This document shows positions 35,727 to 46,079 of a stretch of DNA of 64,000 bases, one piece after another. Origin of the DNA: Aurelia coerulea (Eukaryota > Cnidaria > Scyphozoa > Semaeostomeae > Ulmaridae). The stretch covers positions 4,588,001 to 4,652,000 of the forward strand of contig CM076953.1 of the NCBI GenBank assembly GCA_039566865.1. Direction: 5' to 3'. The translations under genes and the position numbers were made by a program. Positions within the stretch are counted from its first letter, which is position 1, and each line of letters starts with the position of its first letter. The notes beneath the pieces were generated by a model. It had not been told where the DNA came from. It searched no databases and saw only the letters and a program-made list of their open reading frames with translations.

Positions 35727-36545
35727 AATACACCACTTCCTAACATTTTCCCGCCAAACCCCAAAACTATTAGATTCGAGGTCTCGGTTGGAGAGCCAGT
35801 CTCCCTTTTGTTACGAGGCAAATTGGTCATTGATAGGAGACTTTTAAGATAAATTTTTTGGAATTATTTTTCAAGAGCGTCACCAGGGAGTGAAGCGAGT
35901 GAAGGGAGTGAATCTTTCTTCGACAAAAACTGATGCCAAAAGGCTTGTTATACCTGTCATGGCATAATTCCTTACCAAGTTCAACCTATTTTTTAAGACT
36001 AACAACGCCCTTAGTTCTGACTGTAAATTTTTTGAGTGCTAACCAGCTACCTGGAAAATATCTTTAGCAAAAGATATATCAATTCCACATTGAGAGCATT
36101 AAAAATTTTAAGAAACTCGCGAGAATCTTTCGACTGAAAAAAATCAGTTACATTTAGGAAACTAACAATGACTATAAGTTCGTCATGGAAACTGCTTCCA
36201 TGGCAGAAAAATAACAGAGACTGCTTTTATATAGCTGTGTAGATTATATTTTTTCAGACAGGATTTATTTCAAATCTCTGTTCACTCGCTTGATAGCTAT
36301 GAAGGTTAATAGGAGAATGCTTTAAATCTTAAATAAGAGTACTTTAACATGTAAACAATGAAAAAGCCAAAGGAAAAGTACCGCAGTACGTGTCCTTTTT
36401 GCGATTAAAAGTTTTGACTAATTGAATCTCGTTTAAGACCCATAAGCCATCTGAGGCCTGTCTGGTGCTTTGGCGTTTTATATGTTCGTGATGGTGATGC
36501 AAATACCAGTTTAGAAATACCATCGACCAAGTCTAACCAAGGGGT

Positions 36546-37209
36546 CAATAGACGATTACGCTAAAGATGGCGGCGAGGAATTTTTTACGGAGATGCATTG
36601 CGTTCGAATAATGAATCCAGGGCATGAAAACCCACCCGACCATGCGGCCGGGCGGTCGCAGGAAGTTTTCAATCATAATGTCCTGCAGGAAATTTCTCCA
36701 AATCAATCTTGCTTCATGTATTGAGCTCTGTTTTCTCATTTCTCGAAATAAAAATATAGCTTATAAAATCAAGCTAGTTGCCTAACATGGATTGTATCTC
36801 ATGCACAGCTTTTATGACTCTGGTATACGACAAATATAAGAGAGGTGCAGAACTTGATTTTTGCTCTTGCCTTTTAGAAATCATAGATGATTTCGTTCAT
36901 AGTTTTCCAGCCAAATCGGCTCCAAACTTCTTTGAATTTACTGTCCACCATGTTTCATTCGCATTTACAGAGAAACCAGTTAGCCGTTTATTGCTTATCG
37001 TTGGAACATGACCTCTCTAAAGAAAGCTCGCTATTTTCACTTTTGTGTTTTTGCAGGAAATTTAGGCATGATCTTTGTCTGGTCGCAGGAAGGGGAATAT
37101 TTTTTCATGCCTTGAATGAATCTCTAACGATTCTATAGGAATTCGATTAAAGAACGCGGTGCATCTTGGTAAAAAGTTCCTTACCGCCATCTTTAGTGTA
37201 ATCGTCTAT
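36546..37209. mobile_element. ~660-bp foldback element
   Basis: AATAGACGATTACGCTAAAG at left faces CTTTAGTGTAATCGTCTATT at right, then GATGGCGG / CCGCCATC. The arms stay similar for roughly 200 bases. No TSD identified. Confidence 0.78.
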
Positions 37210-37267
37210 TACTGTTGGGATACTGAAATTTGCCAATAGCTCTGACATCATTGAATTAAATTGAACT

Positions 37268-37268
<1 letters not shown>

Positions 37269-37312
<44 letters not shown>
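37269..37312. repeat. (TTG)n microsatellite
   Basis: About 14-15 uninterrupted TTG units. Confidence 0.97.
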
Positions 37313-37590
37313 GCTGTCGCATTAGCATATTACATAGTTTACATCTACATCTACCAGATACTTCCTGCCTTCTAAAAAGAAGATGATGACAGGGTGACAT
37401 TCCAGGGTGGAAAGTCAGCTAATACTTTGCAAAATTTGAGATCTTATGATCAGTATTGCATTAGGGCAAATCATCTACTTGCTTGAAGCTGCCCAATATG
37501 CCGGAGTTTAAGAGTGAACTACTGGACTTATTTTCTAAATCCTTTGTATCCCTGTGGAAAACCTTGCTCCACAAGGACTCATAATGAAAC

Positions 37591-37928
37591 CAGGGGGGGG
37601 GGTTCTTCCATAGTAAAGGTACCTGGGGATGTGCCGCGAGCAAGGGTATACTTTTTCGGACTTCTTCTAGCCAAGGGTATACTTTTTGCAATTTTGGCCA
37701 GCAACGGTCTAGCCAAGGGTATCATTTTTGACAATATTGGTCTAGCGAACGGTCATGATATCATATTTGGCACAAATTTGACAATAATGGTCGAGGAAAT
37801 GGTCAAAATTGGTCTAGCCAAGGGTACCATTTTCGTAAAAATTAGTCTAGCCAACGGTACCCTTTTGAAGATGCTCGCGGCAGACCCCTTCCCAAAATTT
37901 GGCCAAACCCCCCCCCCCCCCCCCCGTG
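37591..37928. mobile_element. hAT-like MITE with internal tandem repeats
   Basis: Ends CAGGGGGGGG and CCCCCCCCGTG, exact 8-bp TSD AATGAAAC (37583-37590, 37929-37936). The interior repeats GGTCTAGCCAAGGGTA-like units about six times. Confidence 0.85.
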
Positions 37929-38111
37929 AATGAAACATGACAAAGCTGACCCGATTTTGTACACTATCAATCGAATCATGATCGAATTATTGCCTAGGCC
38001 TTTTTCGAAGATCACTGCCAAACTGAAATACAATCATAATCACGTCAAGCAGACGGTTAATCAATAAAACCTATCTTAGCTCCGAAGAACAGCGTTCATT
38101 TATCTGTTGAG

Positions 38112-38640
38112 AGCATAGGCTCCAAGTCTTTAAAAAGGCTGGTGTAAAATTGAGTGACCTATTTCTTTGAACTGAATGACTTCAAAGAAACTTTAGCTAT
38201 TTCTCTATAATTCTACCGTTGGACTTTTCTGAAATCTTTACTATTTTCAGAGTTAGAGTGTTTTTCTTCTTTTTCAAGAATTCAACAACAAAAATTCAAA
38301 AAAACTTTAAACCATCCTAATTTCTAAACCGTTTTTGACGCAACATGAACTAATTACGAAGAACACCATAGTTTATGAATCTCTACAATATGGTATCAAG
38401 CAAAAGTCTGTCACTCATCTGGTTTACGATTTAGAAATTTGATGACGTCACATCCTCAAATGAGCTGAAATGTAAAATACGCTGTAATTTTGAAAAATAT
38501 TCAAACTTTCTGGAAAGTCCAACGGTAGAATTATATATGAGTATCTAAAGTTTCTTTCAAGCCATTCAATCAGAAGAAATAGATCATTTAATTTTACACC
38601 CACCTTTTTACACCGAGTTAAAGATTTGGAACCTATGCTC
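38112..38640. mobile_element. Mutator-like foldback MITE, family A copy 3
   Basis: Ends AGCATAGGCTCCAAGTCTTT and CCTATGCT, with a GGTGTAAAATT / AATTTTACACC pair inside. Flanks TCTGTTGAG and CCTGTTGTG match at 7 of 9 positions. The most diverged of the three copies. Confidence 0.72.
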
Positions 38641-38839
38641 CTGTTGTGTGCAAAATAAGTCTTTTAATCCCACACCACAACTTTCTTCTTTTGATACTGA
38701 AGGTTACCAGAGAAATCTCCAGCCAGTTTCCACAGCAACTTTTCCAAATCTAATCAATTGCGTCAATCGAATAAAAGTTCGAAAACCCGTTTTTCTCTAC
38801 CAAAACTCGTAATAATTTTGTGAACGCAGGATCTCATAT

Positions 38840-38950
38840 TGGAGGGCCTAAATAGGGTCAAATTTTTCAAAGTAATATTATGATCTCCATTGACCGAAGT
38901 GACATTATCAGGTCAAAGTTCAATGGGAAACAAGGGACTCAGGTAATCAG
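38840..38950. repeat. Dispersed repeat, family D copy 3
   Basis: GAGGGCCTAAATAGGGTCAA, TAATATTATGA, GACCGAAGTGACATTAT and AAGGGACTCAGGTAATC. Confidence 0.6.
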
Positions 38951-38954
38951 GCTA

Positions 38955-39590
38955 GTGAACCTCGACGATTCCATCCATTTGAACTTCTTCTAGGCCCAAT
39001 TTTCAAGGCCTATATTCTATATAACTTCTTCAATATAGTTAAAGTACTGTTATTGTTGTAAGTCTGTAAAAATCTTTGCCATAAGAGTGACAAACCCGAA
39101 CAAACCCGCTTAATTTGCTTTCTCGTGCTATTAAACTTCCCACGCACACATTTGGAGAGACCCAAGGATTTACTTCCAAATGCTAAAGAATTGACAATAA
39201 TCTGATACACAAGAATCTCTTATTAGCAACTTTGAGCCTAGCTGATATGAAACCTACGTATTGTGGCTGACTGGATTTCAGGCCACACAGAAGGTAGTTT
39301 ACGTTTCATTTTGTCGGTTTCAGACAGGGATAAGCCAGATTGGGAATAGATAAAGGCTTCGTTTTCTCAGTAAACATTTAGGAATCTGGTTTTTGGCAGA
39401 TTTACTGTCGATCCACATCCGCAACAAGTGCCAAAAGTATTTTGATGGATAAAGATTCGGCATAAGCTTTGGAAGATAAATTGATAAATTCTCGACAAAG
39501 ATTTTGAAAATTACAACAGAGTTCTGTTATTCTTAAATTTCCACACATTTCGGTACAACGGTCTCTTTCTCTAAGAAGAGAAAGTGTAAT
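38955..39590. other. Unannotated interval
   Basis: No gene or clear repeat recognised before the foldback element at 39594. Confidence 0.5.
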
Positions 39591-39593
39591 ATA

Positions 39594-40208
39594 CCGGGTG
39601 ACCCAGAAAAAAGTGACCCAACGCAATCTGTTACAGAATATTAAGTAAGTGGCCGATTGAAATGCTTCAAACGTTGTTCTGTCGCTAAAAGACCAGCCTA
39701 TGTTATGAATATTTTTGGCAATTTTTTTCGGCACGGTAAATTTCCAAAATTAAGGATTTCGAGGAAAAGGGCATGCCTGAAATCCTCAAAAAGTCGTCAA
39801 AAACAGGGGATCGATTTACAGCCATTTCAAATCTTCAAAACAACGAGAAGCGTATTTCATTTCAGCCTGGGAATAGGCAACCCTGGAAGTCTTCAAAGCA
39901 ATTTTATAGTCCCTAGGTACCTAAACATATTCCTAGGCTGAAATGAAACACGCTTCTCGTTGTTTTGGAGATCTGAAATGGCTTTAAATCGATCCCCTGT
40001 TTTGGATTACTTTTTGAGCATTTCAAGCCTGCCCTTTTCCTCAAAATCCTTGATTTGGAAAGTTTACCGTGCCCGAAAAGTTGCAAAAAATACTCATAAT
40101 GTAGGCTAGTGTTTTAACGACAGAACAACGTTTGAAATATTTCAATTGGCCACTTACTTTCTTTTCTATAACAGATTGAGTTGGGTCACTTTTTTCTGGG
40201 TCATCCGG
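39594..40208. mobile_element. CCGGGTG-family foldback element, copy 2 (TA TSD)
   Basis: 615 bp. Ends CCGGGTGACCCAGAAAAAAG and CTTTTTTCTGGGTCATCCGG, TA on both sides (39592-39593, 40209-40210). The arms pair almost throughout, with the centre near 39880-39935. No transposase. Confidence 0.9.
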
Positions 40209-40294
40209 TAGATTACTACAGTAGGTAGGAAACCGAAAGAGAATGCTGTTTATACCTTATACCTTATTCATACTGGCAAGTTGAACCAGCTTAA

Positions 40295-40799
40295 AGGTGG
40301 TGTGAAGCGAAAATTTTTATTGATGCAAATGAATAGCGCAATTGAATGATAAAGAATTTCGTTTAAATTTTTTTGATACCTTATTTCATTTCAGAGTTAT
40401 CCACTGTTTTGTACGATTTGCTGATGATGTCATTTTGTTTGCAAAATGCAAAGAAAGTATACAAGGTTGGCCATGTTTCGAAAGAGAAATCTAATTAAAA
40501 ACTTTGTACAATCAACATGCCTTTCTAAACATCATATTAAGTCATGAGGCAATTTATATAACATCTATTCAGTTCAGCTGAAATATTTCTTGCCACTGTA
40601 ACCTTTCAAAAATCGGATACAGTTATATTTCCATATGTTATCCTAGTAATTTGCAAACAAAATGACGTCATCAGCTGCAACTTAATATCAGTGGATAACT
40701 TGAAAACGAAATGAGGTATCAAAAAATGTAAACGACATTCTTTATCATTCAACTGCGCTATTCATTTGCATCAATAAAAATTTTCGCTTCACACCACCT
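40295..40799. mobile_element. TTAA-flanked foldback MITE
   Basis: AGGTGGTGTGAAGCGAAAAT faces ATTTTCGCTTCACACCACCT; the arms pair for about 180 bases (TTATTGATGCAAATGAATAG and more). TTAA at 40291-40294 and 40800-40803. Confidence 0.9.
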
Positions 40800-40804
40800 T
40801 TAAA

Positions 40805-41338
40805 GTAAAGAAGGTTACGGTATGTTGCGTTCGTATTGGTCAATCCAACAATTCGAATGCATTTGATTAGTTAAAATTTAACATGGTTTAGATAAAGCTG
40901 GTTTAACTGTGTCAGTGTGAAAAATTGTCTTAGCCATGTATTCGTGTTCATTCAAACAACAGAGGCTAATCAGGAAGAAACATTAAATCATGATGCTTAT
41001 TTGATTGAATTTACACAAGCAACGAAACTTTGTTGAAAAGATCTTGCTGATCTCGGTTCTACTGCAATATGAAGCTAATGCGCATGTTCTACGCCGCAAT
41101 CAATATAAAAATTGCTAAGTATACACCCTATTACATTCATTGATGAAAATACCACTGGTACATTATCGAACGTTGTTTTTACCCACTTCAGATCAACTGG
41201 AATTGCCTTCATCACGCTCTTACGTGTAGGATGAGAAAGATTCCTCAAGAAAATAATCACGTGATATGTAGTGGATGTAAACAACATCAACAACGTTAGC
41301 TGACTTTGTCTTTCACCAATGATGTTATCAGAATGCAA
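40805..41338. other. 3' flank of minus-strand GPCR
   Basis: AT-rich, with no other gene recognised. It should hold the 3' UTR of the receptor. Confidence 0.5.
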
Positions 41339-42292
41339 TCATTGAGATTTAAACAGAATTGTATTAAGAGCTGCATGTCGAATGTCTTTGCTTCTTGCAC
41401 AATATACAACAACATTCATGCAACTATTTAACAATATAATGAAATTGCTCCATGTTGTGAGCAGAAACAATTTGCTATCGTCCCAACATTGCTTGTTTCT
41501 TGATGTATAATACACGATCCTTCCAAAATATGGCATATAACAAAGAATGAACAAAAGCATCATGATCGTTATTGTCCACATCTTATCACGTTCATGCTTC
41601 TTGTTTTCTTTGACTATCTTTCTTTTAGCGCTCATAACAGTGTCCGGTGTCGTCTCGTCCGAAATTGTCCCAAGACGTGCGATCGTTCTTTTTTGTTTCA
41701 AAATGACAATGCCTATATTGGCATAGCTAAACAATATTATTATAATTATCAGCGACCCAAAACCTATGATGCACATCTGAAAGGCACTGTTCATTGTATA
41801 GAAATACTCCAATGTTATGAATATTGCCCAAACTGCTCCTCCTGTGATTGCAGCAATCAAGTGTGTTTTGCATGTTGCATGACTGACGTATCCATACGGT
41901 TTGCAAATCGCTAGATATCTGTCGAAACTAATCAGGCCTATGTATATAAACGATAGGCCGCCACTGTATAAAAAAGCAGTTGTTAAAGCACTTATAAGTG
42001 TCTTATTGATGATTTCTTTAAATCTTATTATGGACAGGAATGTCAGATACAGAGGTTGTGTGACAATCCCTACCAGGAGATCACTAACACATAGAGCCCC
42101 AAGCAACACATTGGACGGTTTGTGTAGCGTATTGTTATTAATCAAGGTAAATAAGAAAATGCTGTTACCAAAAATTGTCAGGATTGTAAGCATTATATCT
42201 AATACCAAGAATGCATTGAGGTTTGCAAGTATCAAGTTTTCCAGTGGTAAATCTAATTGCCAGCAGGCAGAAGTGCTGCTGTTCACCGTCAT
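41339..42292 (-). CDS. Class A (rhodopsin-like) orphan GPCR, intronless
   Basis: An intact minus-strand reading frame of 317 residues from the first ATG (42290-42292) to TGA (41339-41341). The open frame continues upstream to a TTG at 42331, but the ATG is the plausible start because it aligns the N-terminus with the paralogue at 51787. Visible hallmarks: TM1 GNS, TM2 SDLLVG, TM3 DRYLAI, TM6 CYMP in place of CWxP, and TM7 NVVVY in place of NPxxY. A short basic tail ends FKSQ. There is no Cys at the top of TM3 and the second extracellular loop is very short, as in melanocortin-like receptors; ECL3 keeps a CWDD motif shared with the paralogue. Ligand unknown; expected at the plasma membrane with G-protein coupling. 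It is one of two paralogues in the window, and decayed copies of its 5' end lie directly upstream. Confidence 0.93.
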   Translation of the reverse strand: MTVNSSTSACWQLDLPLENLILANLNAFLVLDIMLTILTIFGNSIFLFTLINNNTLHKPSNVLLGALCVSDLLVGIVTQPLYLTFLSIIRFKEIINKTLISALTTAFLYSGGLSFIYIGLISFDRYLAICKPYGYVSHATCKTHLIAAITGGAVWAIFITLEYFYTMNSAFQMCIIGFGSLIIIIILFSYANIGIVILKQKRTIARLGTISDETTPDTVMSAKRKIVKENKKHERDKMWTITIMMLLFILCYMPYFGRIVYYTSRNKQCWDDSKLFLLTTWSNFIILLNSCMNVVVYCARSKDIRHAALNTILFKSQ

Positions 42293-42369
42293 TGTAACAG
42301 ATTTTTCAATCGTGCCAATAACCAGATACAAGTTGTTTAAGGAACCAATGATCTTTCTTGTTCAATGGA

Positions 42370-42480
42370 TGACGATTGTAATAATTACATCTGATACCAA
42401 AGGTGCTGCGAGATTTGCAAGTATCGGCTTTTCCTGTGGGCACGTTAGTTGGCAGCAAGCAGCAATATCATTGCAATAGA
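42370..42480 (-). pseudogene. Decayed GPCR 5'-end duplicate
   Basis: Read on the minus strand, this segment encodes CCQLTCPQEKPILANLAAPL and then an Ile-rich run, which aligns with the N-terminus of the adjacent receptor (CWQLDLPLENLILANLNAFL). The offset is a constant 192 bp. Homology continues through the sequence just upstream of the start but is lost after early TM1. No full receptor frame follows, so this is a truncated tandem duplicate, not a gene. Alignment is by eye. Confidence 0.75.
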
Positions 42481-42755
42481 TTCCCGATGATGCCAGTAGC
42501 CAAATAATAGTTTTGTTTTGGAGCTGTGTAATTTGATAACTGTAAAACTCTGCTCTCAGATGCCAGTAATAATCGTTATTCTAGTGTTTTTGGAGTTGAA
42601 TAGTTGCTAGTTAAATAGATTTCCCGATGATGCCAGTAGCCAAATATTAGTTTTGTTTTGGCGCTGTATTTTACTAACTTTAAAACTCTGCTTTCAGATG
42701 CCAGTAATAATTGTTGTGCTGGTTGTTTTTGGAGCTGTAGACATTAATAGTTGTT
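42474..42755. repeat. 140-bp tandem duplication upstream of the minus-strand GPCR
   Basis: Two units start at 42474 and 42614. Both begin AATAGAT, then CCCGATGATGCCAGTAGCC, and both later carry a CTCTGCTYTCAG-ATGCCAGTAATAAT block (42548-42574 and 42686-42712). The first part also resembles sequence just upstream of the receptor start (about 42292-42345). The whole 42.2-42.75 kb stretch is therefore a stepwise tandem duplication of the receptor's 5' flank. Confidence 0.8.
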
Positions 42756-42880
42756 GTTTATATCAAACATGTATATATTGCTTAGTCGGATCGTGCTTAC
42801 CAATGATGATCCGAGTTGCAAAACACCGCACTTGCTGGGACGAGTGCAGTTTAGCGGGCGGTGTTAAATGTTCCTTCTAA
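42698..42880 (+). CDS. Putative terminal exon of a small secreted Cys-rich peptide
   Basis: An ORF of 60 residues starts at an ATG immediately after a good splice-acceptor-like tract (TCTGCTTTCAG, ending 42697) and stops at TAA. The first ~18 residues (MPVIIVVLVVFGAVDINS) look like a hydrophobic secretion signal, though without a basic n-region. The remainder holds eight cysteines (19, 20, 25, 28, 33, 46, 50, 58), a spacing typical of small disulfide-rich secreted peptides in general. I do not recognise a family and assign no function. A truncated duplicate of the same exon start lies 138 bp upstream (ATG at 42560) and reaches a stop after about 16 residues. The ORF is short and could be chance. 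Confidence 0.3.
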   Translation: MPVIIVVLVVFGAVDINSCCLYQTCIYCLVGSCLPMMIRVAKHRTCWDECSLAGGVKCSF

Positions 42881-43169
42881 TCATAAGTTACTGCCGTAGC
42901 TTGCTTACCTCATATCAACAAATTTCTATTCCTTTTGTCTATGCAAGGCCACAGAAGTATCTGTCTTGCTTCAGAACCCAATTATCATCGCTGCTAGAGT
43001 TTCACAACTTACGGTTGCAACCAAACCAATGCAATTTAAAATGAAATGAACTGAACTATCTACAAAGAATCGTGGAATGAAATTCGACTGACTGATTCTT
43101 TCTGGTAAAATCATGGAAAAACACATTCGATCGAACGAATAGAAAACTCCACATCTAATATAAGTTATA

Positions 43170-43430
43170 TGCCTTCAAAAGCACAACAACACTTTGCTTT
43201 GCTAGAAACTCTTCGTCTACTTCAAGATCATATATTGCCAGCCAGAAATAGAAAGATGCTCACTACAGTTGTCAAGTGTAATTGCCGCTGATCCAATCGA
43301 TATTGTGTTCCTTCTTTTAAGCACAGCAAAGCTCCTGCTAAAAGATTATTCATTCTCGTTCTATTTCCAAAATTTATGATTCCAAGTAGAAATAAGAAGA
43401 TGCTTCTGCAGTTGTCAAAACATTTTGTTA
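43170..43430. repeat. Diverged direct repeat
   Basis: AGAAATAGAAAGATGCTC with CAGTTGTCAA (about 43245-43275) recurs as AGAAATAAGAAGATGCTTC with CAGTTGTCAA (about 43388-43420). Otherwise 42.9-44.3 kb shows no gene. Confidence 0.5.
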
Positions 43431-44309
43431 TCAGCAGAATGCTTGTACTGTAATGGACACGCTGTAAACCTGTGTCCAGTTGTTTTTATTTGATCATGGA
43501 CCTGTGGTAGTTTTTCCTGATCTAAAGCCAAATATTTATTCAGCAAAGACTAACACTCTTCAAGGCAATTTATTGTTTTCTTGCAACTTCATGTCTTCTT
43601 TGGATCAACAAAAATTATCCTTTCACAGATAAACTCCCTCATCGCTAATTTGATTAATCAACTGGATTAAAAATCTTGCTTGCATCATTCTCAAGTGGCA
43701 GATAAAATCATAAAATGAACTCAAAATTGTTATTGATAGCCTTTGCGGCGCCTTCCTGCAGCTGAGAAGTGTGATGATGTATTTGTGTGCAGAATCTACT
43801 AGCATCTTTCACAAGCTCTCGATATACCATCCTATGATTCAATGTCACTATTGTTTTGATTAACGGCAGATAAGCCAATCAGGAACGTTTCAGCTGCGTT
43901 TTTCTGGCAGCAATTTTGTTGCGTAAACAATACAGCGAGCGCCAAAACCGGCATCAGAACTGTATCGATTCTCATTACGCATTTGAAACACATTAGATAT
44001 TAAATCGGATTAAGATCTATGGTCGCCAGAGGAATAATTAGGGTGGAAGAATCTTTCAATCTTGTTGCAAAATACTTATTGCTTCTATTGCTATATTTGA
44101 CACGTTAAAATCACGAATCAACCAATCAGGTCCTTTTGTTTTGAAAATCGCGAAGCAGCTATTGTTTGCATTCTATTTTTAAGCATGTTTGCTTGCGAGT
44201 AACAAAGTCCTCAAGGTTCAATGGCAGGGACGCAAGTCACCTCGCTAAACGAACCGCATAGTAAATTGAGTTTGATACATCTGGACAAAGTATTAAATCA
44301 GAATGTTAA

Positions 44310-44624
44310 AGGGGCTCCGTCGTCAAAATGTAAACAAAACGATGATTTTTGCAGTTTTTTGAAAGGTGATATCACAAAGGATTTTCGTATTTTTGTCAAA
44401 ATGAAAGTTGCTGTTTGGGCATTAATCCTTGTACTTCACTAAGGAACAAACCAAACATTCATATCTTCTACGATTGCTCGGATATAAGTGGATTTTTAAC
44501 GGTCACTTTTTGGTGGCTTGGGTGAAGCCACCAAACAAATTGCAGAGAACAATGGTTGAACAATGGATAATCCCCGACACGTTCGAGTTTATGGATTTGT
44601 TTACTGTTTGACGACGGAGCCCCT
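44310..44624. mobile_element. TTAA-flanked MITE, family B copy 2
   Basis: Nearly the same sequence as the copy at 1452 across all 315 bases, same terminal inverted repeats, TTAA at 44306-44309 and 44625-44628. The high similarity over 43 kb apart indicates fairly recent activity. Confidence 0.88.
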
Positions 44625-44639
44625 TTAAAGAAATATGCG

Positions 44640-45340
44640 ATAAAAGGAAAAAAAATTAGTTGTTGTCGTTGCAGATTGATTTTCTTTGTCAGACCGCTCG
44701 AATAATTCCTAACCATTTTGTATCTGGCTTGTATCCTGTTTACATTTTATGATATCCTGTTTAATCGTGACAATCTTACCGTTCCGAGTAGCACTTCCCC
44801 AGTGCCCAAGATATGCATACCTCCCGGGGATTTTCCTAATCTGAATCGCTGTGTTTATTTTCTGGGCTTGCAATAAAAATGTGAAGATGTGCGCAGTTCT
44901 CATTATTGCTATGATATTATCTATAATCAATCTATTCTGTCGAAAGCGATATCGATAGTCATATCAATTAATGATTTTAATTGATTTTGACCAAATTTTT
45001 TCATGACGTCAACATAGGTAGATTAACAGGTGTGCCGAAGATGGCGTCTTGAGATGAGATTGTACCTTGATCAATTGAGCCGCACAAGAAGGTAATTCTA
45101 CCAATCAGATGAATCGAATTATTTGAGATGAAGATGATGAAAGGGTTCCCCGACACCATCTTTGAAACAGTCATCTATGGGGTGTATCATGAAACGTTTC
45201 CCAGTTTTAAAATTTGACGATTCCTACATTAGTTTTATCTTCATCAAAATTTGTTACAACCTAGCCTCATTCCATGAGGAACCTCCAATTACGCTCATCT
45301 GATTGAGTTGAATTGTTATGTTGTTGTCGCTGCACTGAGT
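44640..45340. other. Unannotated interval
   Basis: No gene or clear repeat recognised. Confidence 0.5.
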
Positions 45341-45347
45341 AATTGTA

Positions 45348-45950
45348 CCGGGTGCGCCAAAATAAACTATGCACTTTTGGCAGGCCACACTAAATCGTAC
45401 ACTGGACCGATTTTGAAGATTTAGGACTCATTCGTAGGCAGAAAGCCTGAATTAGATACTGGGATTTTTTGCAAATTTTTTCATTTTCAGTTTTTAGAGC
45501 TAGAAGCGAGTTTCCTAAGATTTTTGTTTTCGAAAACACCGAAGACGATCAAAAAACATCGATCCAATTTTCTAAAGAATCGACATGAATGGACAAACAG
45601 AAAACTTTTTCGTGGTGATTTGCGATCTAAAAATGGACCAATTGTAATCTGCTGTAGAAGAGTTCATACTGAACTCCCAAATCCCCCTGAAAACGTTTTC
45701 TCTTTGTTTATTCATGTTGGATCTTTTAAAATTTGATCGACTTTTTTTATGGTACTCAATATTTTCGAAAACGAACATTTAAGAAAGTCGCTTCTAGCTC
45801 TAAGAACTGAAAACGGAAAAATTTGCAAAAAGTCCTAGAATCTAATTCAGGCTCTCTGCTAAATATTTAAGTTTTAAATCTTCAAAATCGGTCCAGTGTT
45901 CAAAATATTGTGGCCTGCCAAACGTGCATAGTTTATTTTGGCGCACCTGG
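45348..45950. mobile_element. CCGGGTG-family foldback element, copy 3 (TA TSD)
   Basis: 603 bp. Ends CCGGGTGCGCCAAAATAAAC and GTTTATTTTGGCGCACCTGG, TA on both sides (45346-45347, 45951-45952). Long arms carry GACCGATTTTGAAGATTTA and CTAGAAGCGA blocks. Confidence 0.9.
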
Positions 45951-46079
45951 TAGCGTTACCAGTTCAGGCAAAAAGCGAAACTAAAACATTTAATTGAGTT
46001 AAGTTACATTACAACCCCCTATTATATTTTCTAATTACTATACAACTATAGAACACTACAGGGACGGTAACCAGAAAGA

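Noticed and set aside
37514..37933. 139-residue ORF
   Set aside because: It is the translation of tandem repeats inside the hAT-like MITE at 37591.
37583..37936. Long poly-C and poly-G runs as sequencing artefacts
   Set aside because: At this site and two others the runs form paired ends of elements with TSDs, so most look genuine, though exact lengths may be unreliable.
39402..39941. ORFs of 94-110 residues on opposite strands
   Set aside because: They lie in or across one arm of a foldback element and show no transposase motifs.
42293..42331. N-terminal extension of the minus-strand GPCR to 42331
   Set aside because: The codon there is TTG. The first ATG is at 42290-42292 and aligns with the paralogue's N-terminus.
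41901..42479. 192-residue plus-strand ORF opposite the GPCR
   Set aside because: It is the antisense of receptor coding sequence and of its duplicate; composition follows the GPCR codons.
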